Positions 38,003 to 46,031 of a stretch of DNA of 64,000 bases are shown here, in pieces. A program made the translations under genes and the position numbers. Every line of letters starts with the position of its first letter. Position 1 is the first letter of the stretch. This DNA comes from Dyadobacter crusticola DSM 16708 (GTDB taxonomy: Bacteria > Bacteroidota > Bacteroidia > Cytophagales > Spirosomataceae). Location: positions 372,001 through 436,000 of the forward strand of contig NZ_JNJB01000001.1 in the NCBI RefSeq assembly GCF_000701505.1, written 5' to 3'. A model generated the notes under the pieces. It was not told where the DNA came from. It saw nothing but the letters and a program-made list of their open reading frames with translations, and did not search any database.

Positions 38003-38087
38003 AGGGGAAGGAGGAAAGGGAAGAAGGGGAAGAAAGGGACGAGGGATGCTTTGTCCTTCCTCCTTCCTCCCTTTCCTCCTTTCTCCA
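38003..38087. repeat. Purine/pyrimidine hairpin repeat (copy 5)
   Basis: A purine arm (38003-38046) and a pyrimidine arm (38053-38087) with a short loop fill the spacer between permeases 10 and 9 and end at the stop codon of permease 10. Confidence 0.75.
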
Positions 38088-40502
38088 TCATTCCGATTTC
38101 AGTGATTTAACCGGGTTCATTAATGCTGCTTTGATACTTTGGAAACTGACTGTTGCTACTGCGACGATAATGGCGGCCAGACCTACAAGAATGAAAACCA
38201 AGGGATTGATAGTGATCCTGTAAGGATAATTATCCAGCCACGATTGCATTGCATACCACGCCAGCGGAGTTGCAATCAGAATTGCTATTAATACGAGTTT
38301 GACGAAGTCTTGGGACAAAACCAGAACCAGATTGGCAATGCTCGCACCGAGCACTTTGCGTACCCCGATCTCTTTTGTGCGTTGTTCGATGACAATCAGC
38401 GCGACGGCGAACAAGCCAAGACAGGATAAAACGATCGCCACCGCCGAAGCCAGGCTGAAAACCTGCGACATACGCTCTTCTTCTTTGTACCAGGCGTTTG
38501 TATTTTCATCCACAAACGAAGCATTGAAATCCGACTCAGGAGAGATTTCCTTCCAAGAGGCTTTCAATTTGTCCATTGCAACTCTCAGACTTTTCGGCGC
38601 AACCTTCACGAATATGTAGCTGATCCCGCCCGAAGGTGAAATGTGCATGGTGATCGGCTTCTTCTCGTTTTTGGAAGAATAAAGATTGAAATCAGAAACA
38701 AGCCCGATAATCTGGTACTTCACACCGGCTGTATCAGTCTGGAAAAACTTGCCTACCGGATCTTTTTCTCCGATCATTTTGGCCATACTCTCCGTGATGA
38801 TTACGCGGCCCAGTGAATCGGTCGGGTAAGCCGGGTCGAATTCGCGACCGGCGAGCAGTTTAATATCTAATGTTTTGAGATAATCATAGTCGATCTGCAG
38901 CCAGTCCGTCGTGACTTCCCTTTCCTTGAAAGTAAAACCGATTACGCTACGGGAAGTGCTTCTATCGAGCCCGATGCCCAGGTTAACCCCGCTGCCGGTC
39001 ATGCTCAGTACATTGGGATCGTCTTTCAACAAATTTCTCAGGCGGCGCAATGCAACCTGCCCGTCAACCTTGCTGCCTACCGGAATACTGATCACTTCCT
39101 CCTTTTTGAAGCCAAGCGGCTCCGTGCGTAAGTGGTTAACCTGCTGCACGGCAATGATTGTACAGCAAATCAGCAGACTGGATAAAGTAAACTGCGTCAC
39201 AATTAAAGAGTTACGGAGCAAGCCGGGCTTTTTCAGAGAAACCTTTCCTTTCAATACTTCCACTGCATTGAACCGCGACATTTGCCAGGCCGGGTAACCG
39301 CCTGCGAGCAGGGCGACAAATACAAAAAGTGCGGTGATCAACGCAAGCTTATCAGGCTGGAAGATATAGTCGAGGGTTAATTTCGACTGAAACGTTGCAT
39401 TGAAAGTCGGCAGGAGCAGAATGGTAAGTGTAATTCCAACCAGGAAGCCGAGAAAACAGATGATCCCCGCTTCTCCCCAGATCTGCAGGAAAAGCTGCTT
39501 TTTCAATGCACCCAGCGATTTTCTCACCCCCACTTCCCGGGCACGGACAAAAGATCTCGCCACATTCAGATTGATGAAATTGAAGCAAGCAATCAGCAAA
39601 ATGAAAACGCCGATTGCCATTAATGCATAAACCAATGCAACCGGCGAGCTGCCTGCCAGCGCAGTATCGAAATGTACATCCTCCAATTTTGTAAGCCGCA
39701 ATGCAAAGATATCTCCCCGCTCGTCGGGCTTGGCGCCTTGTTTTTTCAAACTTGCAATGTTGTCGCTGAAGTACTTTGGGCTTAATGAGCGGAGCCTCTT
39801 TTCAAAAGCGACCTGATCTACGTTAGGTTTGAGTTTCAGGAAAACGGGATGAGAATGCGCGTCCCATTGATCTTTTGCTCCCCTGTAATCGCCGGAATTT
39901 TCAATTCGTACAAAAGCATCAAACTTGATGGTCGAGTTTTCGGGAAAATCCTTGAAGACACCTGTAACAATATACTGTTTTTTGCTTCCGTCCAGGCCCA
40001 CTTCCAATTGCTTCCCAATGGGATCTTCCTGGCCGAAAACACCCTTTGCCATATTCTCAGTAATGACAATGCTGCTCAGGTCGCTCAATGCACTTACCGG
40101 ACTGCCCTGAACTAATGGAAAAGTAAAGATTTTGAAGAAATCCGGATCTGTGAATTTAATCTGCTTGTCAAAATATTTGCCTTTATAATGCACCACATCG
40201 CTTCCGTTCAGGATACGCGCAGCAGCTTCCACTTCGGGAAACTCGGCTTTCAGCGCCGGTGTAAGCGGCAGCGGCATGGAACCGGAGCGGCGCGCTTTTT
40301 CAGCATCATTGGAGAAGAAATAGGTTTGATAAATCCGGTCCTTGTCCTTGTGAAAATCGTCAAATGACAATGCAAAATAGGCTGTCAGAAACAAAAAAGC
40401 GCTGATACAAAAAGCAACAGAAAGCCCGGTAACATTGATAAGCGCATAACCCTTGCTCTTCCAAAGGTTGCGCATCGCGATTTTGATGTAGTTTTTGAAC
40501 AT
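38088..40502 (-). CDS. ABC permease 10
   Basis: This is an 804-residue permease with start MFKNYIKIAM. Loops are RAREVGVRKSLGA and RTKEIGVRKVLGAS. The second periplasmic domain has LVSDFNLYSSKNEKKP, one of the more divergent versions. TM6 reads VLSCLGLFAVALIVIEQ, lacking the FGLAxxxAE pattern of most paralogues. The tail is NPVKSLKSE. It lies between two purine/pyrimidine hairpins and is transcribed from the block headed by permease 11. Confidence 0.88.
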   Translation of the reverse strand: MFKNYIKIAMRNLWKSKGYALINVTGLSVAFCISAFLFLTAYFALSFDDFHKDKDRIYQTYFFSNDAEKARRSGSMPLPLTPALKAEFPEVEAAARILNGSDVVHYKGKYFDKQIKFTDPDFFKIFTFPLVQGSPVSALSDLSSIVITENMAKGVFGQEDPIGKQLEVGLDGSKKQYIVTGVFKDFPENSTIKFDAFVRIENSGDYRGAKDQWDAHSHPVFLKLKPNVDQVAFEKRLRSLSPKYFSDNIASLKKQGAKPDERGDIFALRLTKLEDVHFDTALAGSSPVALVYALMAIGVFILLIACFNFINLNVARSFVRAREVGVRKSLGALKKQLFLQIWGEAGIICFLGFLVGITLTILLLPTFNATFQSKLTLDYIFQPDKLALITALFVFVALLAGGYPAWQMSRFNAVEVLKGKVSLKKPGLLRNSLIVTQFTLSSLLICCTIIAVQQVNHLRTEPLGFKKEEVISIPVGSKVDGQVALRRLRNLLKDDPNVLSMTGSGVNLGIGLDRSTSRSVIGFTFKEREVTTDWLQIDYDYLKTLDIKLLAGREFDPAYPTDSLGRVIITESMAKMIGEKDPVGKFFQTDTAGVKYQIIGLVSDFNLYSSKNEKKPITMHISPSGGISYIFVKVAPKSLRVAMDKLKASWKEISPESDFNASFVDENTNAWYKEEERMSQVFSLASAVAIVLSCLGLFAVALIVIEQRTKEIGVRKVLGASIANLVLVLSQDFVKLVLIAILIATPLAWYAMQSWLDNYPYRITINPLVFILVGLAAIIVAVATVSFQSIKAALMNPVKSLKSE

Positions 40503-40517
40503 AGGTTGTTTTGATTA

Positions 40518-40597
40518 TGGAGGAAGGAGGAAAGGGAGGAAGGACGAAGGAGCGTTTACTTCCCTTTCCTCCATTCTCCCTCCTCCCTTTTATCCTT
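40518..40597. repeat. Purine/pyrimidine hairpin repeat (copy 6)
   Basis: A purine arm (40518-40549) and a pyrimidine arm (40558-40597) fill the spacer between permeases 11 and 10, again ending at a stop codon. Confidence 0.75.
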
Positions 40598-43060
40598 CTA
40601 TTCACTTTTAAGAGATTTCACTGGATTGGTGATGGCTGCTTTAATCGCCTGGGTACTTACTGTCAGCAAGGCGATCACAATGGACATGATCCCTGCTACC
40701 AGGAACATCCACCATTTGATATCAATGCGATACGCAAAATCTTCCAGCCATTTATCCATTAAGTACCAGGTCAATGGCGTGGCGATTACAATTGAAATGA
40801 GGATCAGCTTGATAAAATCACCTGAAAGCAATGCTACGATGCTCGTTACCGAAGCACCGAGTACCTTTCTCACGCCGATTTCCTTGATCCGCTGCTGCGC
40901 CGCGAATGCAGCCAGACCGAACAAACCAAGACAAGATATCAGAATGGAAATGATGGTGAAGGAGTTGACAATGCGGCCAGTCCGCGCGTCGGCTGCGTAA
41001 TTGCGTTGGAAATCTTCATTGACAAAGCTGAAAGTGAAAGGCTCATCCGGCACCAGCTCCTTCCATTTAGATTCCACAAACGGCAGCACGGTTGTCACAT
41101 CTTTTGTATTAACGTGCGCGATCAGGTAATTGAAATAAGTACCGCTTTGCAGAAAAAACGCGTAAGGTTCGATTACCTGGTGCATATCTGCGAAATGGAA
41201 ATCTTTAACCACACCAATGATCTCGATGGGCACAGGGACATTTCCGCCAAACCGGTCATCGAAATACAACTTCTGACCTACCGCCTTTTCCAATGGAAAA
41301 CCGAATTTCCGCAGCGTTGCTTCGTTGACGATCATTTTCATGTTGGTATCACCCGGAAACTCCTTCGAAAACATCCTTCCTGCAACAGGAGTAAAGCCCA
41401 TTGTTTCGATGAATTCTGGTGCAACCCAGTTTGTCTTGACCATTTCGTCAGTCTCCGCGCTTTGGCCTGGCAGATATACCTTCATATCGCTCGGATTGAG
41501 GATACCAGGATAGTAAGAGGTGCCCGCAGCTGCGCTGATCTGGTTATTTTGCAAAAGCTCGTTACGCAATGCAGTGTACGCTTTGCGCGACTCCTCACTT
41601 CTGAATGCTATGACGATCTGCTGGTCTTTATTGAACCCGAGCGGCTGCTCACGCATGAATTTGATCTGCCGCTGAATGACGATCGTGCCTACTACCAGAC
41701 CAATCGAAATGACAAATTGAAATACCACCAGCCCGCGGCGCATTGCGGTAGCTGATACCGAGTTCACAAATTTCCCTTTGATCACATCCAAAGGATTGAA
41801 GAGGGATAGAAAGAAAGCAGGATAGCTGCCCGCCAGTAAACCGGTGACCAATGCAAGTGCGATGAATGCGAGAATGATCTCCGGCCTGAGCAGATCACTA
41901 ATAAACAAGGTTTTATCAGCCAGCTGATTGAAGAATGGAAGACAAAACGCTACAGCGAGCACAGCGATGATCAGCGCCAGAAAAGTAAGCACCATCGATT
42001 CGCCCAGGAACTGCCCTACCAACCCTGCTTTCCCCGCGCCCATTACTTTCCGCATTCCCACCTCGGCTGCACGCTTGGCTGAACGGGCGGTAGCTAGGTT
42101 CATGAAGTTGATACAGGCAATTAAAAGGGTAAAAATGGCAATGCAGCCCAGAATGTACAGATAAGTTGTACTGGTAGTCGGGGTAACAATTTTGTCAATC
42201 AGACTGAAAAGGTGAATGTCGGTGACGGGGAGCAAATGCAGCTTTTTTTCGAAACCGGCCAGCTTCAGATCTGCTCTTGCGTATTTGTCTATAAATGAAG
42301 GCAGCTTTTGCCCGAACTTCTCTGCGCTTGTTCCAGGTTTCAGCTGCAGGTAAGTGTAAAACATATTGTTATTGGTGAAATCCTGCTTTGACTCCCGCAG
42401 ATAACTACCAACCCAACCGGCCTGAAGTGAAAGAAAGTAGCGCGCATCGATATGCGATCTGCGGCTTTCGTCCTTGTAAACGCCGGTAACCCTGAAAATC
42501 TCATTATTGCCGCTGCGACCGCCTATTCTTATGTTTTTGTTCAAAAACGGCCCATTGCCAAAAAGCTTTGCAGCTACTTCCTCGGAAAGCACAATGGAAT
42601 GCGGGTCTTGTAAAGCGGAATGCGGATCCCCTTCGGCAAATTCATACGAGAACATATCGAAGAATGCGGGATCAACGTGGATGCCTTTTGTTTCGTAGAA
42701 AGAGCGAACGGTTCTGCCGGCTTCTTCAATTTTAAGGAGGGTTTTCTCTTCCATGAAGTTCTGCCACAAACGGGTAACTTCTACTACCTCCGGGAACTCT
42801 GCTTTCACAGCCTGTGCATAAGGCGAAGGCGCGCGTGGATTGTCCATTTTCTCACCATTTGCCTGCACATTTTCACTCCTGAGCAGATACAGATCGCCGG
42901 CATTCCGATGGTGTTTGTCAAAAGCAAGTTCGCTGAGTATATATAGCAACAGCAGCATACAGCAGGTCATGCCAACGGAGAGCCCAAATACATTGATGGA
43001 GGAAAAGAGCTTACTTTTAAGCACATTTCTCCATGCGATTTTCAGATAATTTTTAATCAT
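40598..43060 (-). CDS. ABC permease 11
   Basis: This is an 820-residue permease, the longest of the set. The ATG at 43060 (MIKNYLKIAW) is chosen over an in-frame ATG nine codons upstream because it matches the paralogues. Loops are RAAEVGMRKVMGA and RIKEIGVRKVLGAS; the second periplasmic domain has VVKDFHFADMHQVIEP. Extra length is in the first periplasmic domain, around DESRRSHIDARYFLSL. It heads the block of permeases 11 to 9. Upstream are a 10-bp inverted repeat in the leader (43063-43105), a TAGCTTTGGTATAA promoter-like segment and regulator site D. Confidence 0.88.
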   Translation of the reverse strand: MIKNYLKIAWRNVLKSKLFSSINVFGLSVGMTCCMLLLLYILSELAFDKHHRNAGDLYLLRSENVQANGEKMDNPRAPSPYAQAVKAEFPEVVEVTRLWQNFMEEKTLLKIEEAGRTVRSFYETKGIHVDPAFFDMFSYEFAEGDPHSALQDPHSIVLSEEVAAKLFGNGPFLNKNIRIGGRSGNNEIFRVTGVYKDESRRSHIDARYFLSLQAGWVGSYLRESKQDFTNNNMFYTYLQLKPGTSAEKFGQKLPSFIDKYARADLKLAGFEKKLHLLPVTDIHLFSLIDKIVTPTTSTTYLYILGCIAIFTLLIACINFMNLATARSAKRAAEVGMRKVMGAGKAGLVGQFLGESMVLTFLALIIAVLAVAFCLPFFNQLADKTLFISDLLRPEIILAFIALALVTGLLAGSYPAFFLSLFNPLDVIKGKFVNSVSATAMRRGLVVFQFVISIGLVVGTIVIQRQIKFMREQPLGFNKDQQIVIAFRSEESRKAYTALRNELLQNNQISAAAGTSYYPGILNPSDMKVYLPGQSAETDEMVKTNWVAPEFIETMGFTPVAGRMFSKEFPGDTNMKMIVNEATLRKFGFPLEKAVGQKLYFDDRFGGNVPVPIEIIGVVKDFHFADMHQVIEPYAFFLQSGTYFNYLIAHVNTKDVTTVLPFVESKWKELVPDEPFTFSFVNEDFQRNYAADARTGRIVNSFTIISILISCLGLFGLAAFAAQQRIKEIGVRKVLGASVTSIVALLSGDFIKLILISIVIATPLTWYLMDKWLEDFAYRIDIKWWMFLVAGIMSIVIALLTVSTQAIKAAITNPVKSLKSE

Positions 43061-43062
43061 GG

Positions 43063-43105
43063 CTAACGGATAATGGAAGATTTGCAAACTTCTGCTATCC
43101 GTTAG
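43063..43105. repeat. Leader inverted repeat of permease 11
   Basis: CTAACGGATA (43063-43072) and TATCCGTTAG (43096-43105) are perfect inverted copies directly upstream of the permease 11 start codon, able to form a hairpin in the mRNA leader. Confidence 0.7.
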
Positions 43106-43186
43106 TGAATTATTATACCAAAGCTAGAAAATAGAGATTATCTATTTGACTTACAACCGATTAACATCAATATTAAACTAAAAAAG

Positions 43187-43222
43187 TGTCCGGTTTCGGA
43201 CACTTTTGTTCGGTATTGGACT
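43187..43222. promoter_or_regulatory. Regulator site D upstream of permease 11
   Basis: TGTCCGGTTTCGGACA (43187-43202) is a perfect TGTYCR-N4-YGRACA palindrome. TGTTCGGTATTGGACT (43207-43222) follows with a start exactly 20 bp away. It is 66 bp upstream of the TTGGTAT box (43115-43121, minus strand). The first copy also lies inside an 11-bp stem followed by T residues, so it could double as the terminator of the antitoxin gene to its right. Confidence 0.55.
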
Positions 43223-43229
43223 TTGGTTT

Positions 43230-43346
43230 TTATGGCTTTAACGGTAGTATCCTGACCTTCGATTTCTGATCGAGGAATTCGATGTTGTTGAAAGTAAAGA
43301 ACTCCACCCAGGTTGGCGACAAGTTCATATCAATAAGCACTTTCAT
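43230..43346 (-). pseudogene. DUF5615 PIN-like toxin with internal deletion
   Basis: The 38-codon frame begins MKVLIDMNLSPTWVEFFTFN, the conserved N-terminus of DUF5615 toxins including the first acidic residue of the PIN-like site. After NNIEF it passes directly into DQKSKVRILPLKP, which resembles the C-terminal end of the same family. The middle ~70 residues are missing, and the two ends are joined in frame. The ATG overlaps the stop of the antitoxin gene (ATGA), the usual arrangement of this pair. A toxic product is unlikely. Confidence 0.7.
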
Positions 43347-43570
43347 GCAACCAGAAATGGAAGTTCCATTTCCTCAGAACGCCAGGCAGCGTAACTTAAT
43401 GCTTGTTTGATATCTTCTTCTTCAAGATACGGGTAAAACCGCAAGATCTCTTCGAAGCTGCTTCCTGACTCAACCAGGTTAACAATTGTACCAACTGTCA
43501 CCCGCATTCCCCTGATGCAAGGCTTACCGCCCATGGTTTTCGGGTCAAATGTTATCCTTTCTAAATACAT
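43343..43570 (-). CDS. DUF433 family antitoxin
   Basis: This is a 75-residue protein of the DUF433 family. The conserved opening is ITFDPKTMGGKPCIRGMRVTVGTIVNLV, followed by a helix-rich tail (FEEILRFYPYLEEEDIKQALSYAAWRSEE). DUF433 proteins have a winged-helix-like DNA-binding fold and act as antitoxins to DUF5615 PIN-like toxins. It overlaps the toxin remnant by four bases. Here it looks intact while its toxin is not, so it is an orphan antitoxin. A TATTTTTG -7-like element (43591-43598, minus strand) lies 20 bases upstream. Confidence 0.85.
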   Translation of the reverse strand: MYLERITFDPKTMGGKPCIRGMRVTVGTIVNLVESGSSFEEILRFYPYLEEEDIKQALSYAAWRSEEMELPFLVA

Positions 43571-43590
43571 CCCGTCAAATTTTGTTTAAT

Positions 43591-43598
43591 CAAAAATA
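43591..43598 (-). promoter_or_regulatory. Possible -7 element of the antitoxin gene
   Basis: TATTTTTG on the minus strand fits TAnnTTTG and lies 20 bases before the ATG at 43570. No -33 motif at normal spacing is clear. Confidence 0.35.
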
Positions 43599-43629
43599 AG
43601 GATTTATATCAAAACGTAAACACCCACCT

Positions 43630-46011
43630 CTACTCACTTCTCAAACTCTTCACCGGGTTCATCAATGCAGTTTTGATGCTTTGGAAACCAACAGTCAGCA
43701 TGGTGAGCAGTAAGGCAAATAACCCGACCAGTGCATAAATGTACCAGTCAATGCTGATGTGGTACTCGAATGTTTGCAGATACTTTTTCTCAAACAGGTA
43801 AGCCAGCGGCGAACCTATGATAATCGCGATTACCACCAGGAGCAGAAAGTCTTTTGAAAGCAAATAAACAATCTCCAAGATCCCGGACCCCAGCACTTTG
43901 CGGATACCCACTTCTTTGGTACGCTGGTTGGCCGCCAGTGTTATCAGACCAAAAACACCCGCAAATGCGATAATGATAGCCAGCAGACTGACGAAATTGA
44001 CCATCTTCCAGATTCCGTCCATGTGATTGTACTGATTGCTCAATGCGTCAGTTGCGTAAAATGCTGAAAAGGGCTTTCTCGCGGGGATTTTCTGCATTTT
44101 AGCCTCAATCTCCGATAGTACACTCTTGGCTTGGCCTACATCATGAAGCTTGATGCTCAGGTAGTTGTTTATCCCTGCCGGGCCGTCGTACCAATGCAGC
44201 AGCGGTTCAATCTTGTCTTTCAGCTCCTGATAATGGAAGTCATTCATCACCCCCACAATCGTGTATACCTGGGTATTATTTTTCTGGCGCAGCCGCTTGC
44301 CCACCGCTGTTTTCCAGCCGAGGGCCTTCATCGCAGCTTCGTTAATAATCACCGGATTATTGTTACCCTCCTTGTCGATTTCGTCAGAAAACTCGCGGCC
44401 TTCGATCATCTGTATCCCGTACGTCTCCGCATATCGGGAGCCCGTACCTAAATGCCTGAACCGCACTTCCCGGTTCGTCTCTTTTTCCGGCAGGTACATG
44501 TTGTAATTACCCCAGTATTTGGTAGGAACTACACTCGAAGTAGCAATGCTTTGCACGCGGGAATCCTGATTCAGGCCGTCGAGGATCGACTTAAATTGGC
44601 TACTCGCAACTTTTCCATTCTTGTACTGCAAGTCCGACGAGACTACCACAACATTACTGTGCTCAAATCCCAACTTTGCCTGCCGCATAAAGCTCACCTG
44701 CTTTCTTACTGTAATTGCGCCGATCGCCAGGGCAAATGCAATCACAAACTGAACAACGATCAGCGTACTGCGGGTCCATCCCCTGCCGCCGGCCTTGTTG
44801 GATAGTTTTCCCTTGATCGTATCCCTCAGATCCAGTTTGTTCAGATAAAGTGCGGGATACGTGCCCGCTATCACCGCAATGAGGCTGATAACCGCCGCCA
44901 GCACCACAAGCGTCACATAATCGCGCTCCCAGCTTAGTACGAGCTGCATTCTCCCTTTTCTGAACTCATTAAATTCCGGCACCAGGTATGTTACCGCAAA
45001 TACAATGGAGAGCAGCAGCGCGGCAACCAGCACAATGCCCGACTCGGTCCAGAACTGAAAGAGGATCTGTTTTAATGTAGAGCCGGTCACTTTCCGCACA
45101 GCCACTTCTTTGGCGCGGGTAAATGCAATGGAAGTATTGAGATTGAGCAGGTTGATACTGATAATCAGCAGGATAAAGCCCGCGATCAGGATTGCGCCGT
45201 AGATCATCCATTTGAAACCTGGATTTTCCGTATGAATGTATTCCTTTAATGGCGCAATATGCACGCCGCGGCTCGCAGCCTCGGCCCCGAAATGTGCTTT
45301 TGCAAAAGCGGGCATTTGCTTTTGGAGCTTTGCTACATCTGCATCTTTTCGCGACTTCAGATATACGTTCGAGAAGGTGTTGTACCAATCGGCATTGTTC
45401 GCAAAATTCGGATCGGCTTCCAGAAAAGCGATCGGCGCGAGTACATCAAATTGCAGGGACGAATTTTCAGGAATTTTCTCCAAAACTCCCGTAATCTTGA
45501 AGTTGAGGGTATCGTTGATAGAGACCGTCTCGCCGACAGGGTTCCTGTTACCAAACAGCGACTCGGCGATCTGCCGGCTGATCACGATCGATTGCCGGTC
45601 TGCCAATGCTGTCTGAGGATTTCCGTATTTTAGTTTAAAAGAAAAAATGCTCAGAAAACCGGGGTCTACAAACTTCGTATCACCCTGCGCATCCTTGCCT
45701 TTGTAGCCGATCCACAAATCGTACCAACCCTGGAAATGGGTACCATCCTCTATTTCAGGGTATGTTTTTACGAGTTGGTTTAAAATAGGATGAACCGTCT
45801 GATTGTACCTGCCATCACGATTTTGCGTCTGTACAAGATAAATCTGGTCCGTGTTTTCGTGAAAAGTATCAAAAGTGATCCCCCGCTGCACAAACAGGAT
45901 CAGCACCGCAACACTGGCAAGCCCGAGAGACAGCCCGAGCAGATTAATTACCGTAAAGAGCCGGTTCTTCCAGAGCGTGCGAAACGCGATTTTGAAATAA
46001 TTTTTTAGCAT
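43630..46011 (-). CDS. ABC permease 12 (most divergent paralogue)
   Basis: This is a 793-residue permease that starts MLKNYFKIAF. It departs from the set at sites that are otherwise nearly fixed. TM2 reads IISINLLNLNTSIAFT instead of ACINFMNLxTARS, the first loop is RAKEVAVRKVTGS, and the second is RTKEVGIRKVLGSG. TM6 has FAGVFGLITLA in place of SCLGLFGLA. The second periplasmic domain carries VMNDFHYQELKDKIEP. The tail NPVKSLRSE is normal. It lies 20 bp after permease 13 and is the last permease of the block that starts at the fusion protein gene. Confidence 0.87.
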   Translation of the reverse strand: MLKNYFKIAFRTLWKNRLFTVINLLGLSLGLASVAVLILFVQRGITFDTFHENTDQIYLVQTQNRDGRYNQTVHPILNQLVKTYPEIEDGTHFQGWYDLWIGYKGKDAQGDTKFVDPGFLSIFSFKLKYGNPQTALADRQSIVISRQIAESLFGNRNPVGETVSINDTLNFKITGVLEKIPENSSLQFDVLAPIAFLEADPNFANNADWYNTFSNVYLKSRKDADVAKLQKQMPAFAKAHFGAEAASRGVHIAPLKEYIHTENPGFKWMIYGAILIAGFILLIISINLLNLNTSIAFTRAKEVAVRKVTGSTLKQILFQFWTESGIVLVAALLLSIVFAVTYLVPEFNEFRKGRMQLVLSWERDYVTLVVLAAVISLIAVIAGTYPALYLNKLDLRDTIKGKLSNKAGGRGWTRSTLIVVQFVIAFALAIGAITVRKQVSFMRQAKLGFEHSNVVVVSSDLQYKNGKVASSQFKSILDGLNQDSRVQSIATSSVVPTKYWGNYNMYLPEKETNREVRFRHLGTGSRYAETYGIQMIEGREFSDEIDKEGNNNPVIINEAAMKALGWKTAVGKRLRQKNNTQVYTIVGVMNDFHYQELKDKIEPLLHWYDGPAGINNYLSIKLHDVGQAKSVLSEIEAKMQKIPARKPFSAFYATDALSNQYNHMDGIWKMVNFVSLLAIIIAFAGVFGLITLAANQRTKEVGIRKVLGSGILEIVYLLSKDFLLLVVIAIIIGSPLAYLFEKKYLQTFEYHISIDWYIYALVGLFALLLTMLTVGFQSIKTALMNPVKSLRSE

Positions 46012-46031
46012 GGAATGGATGGTTTTACTCT

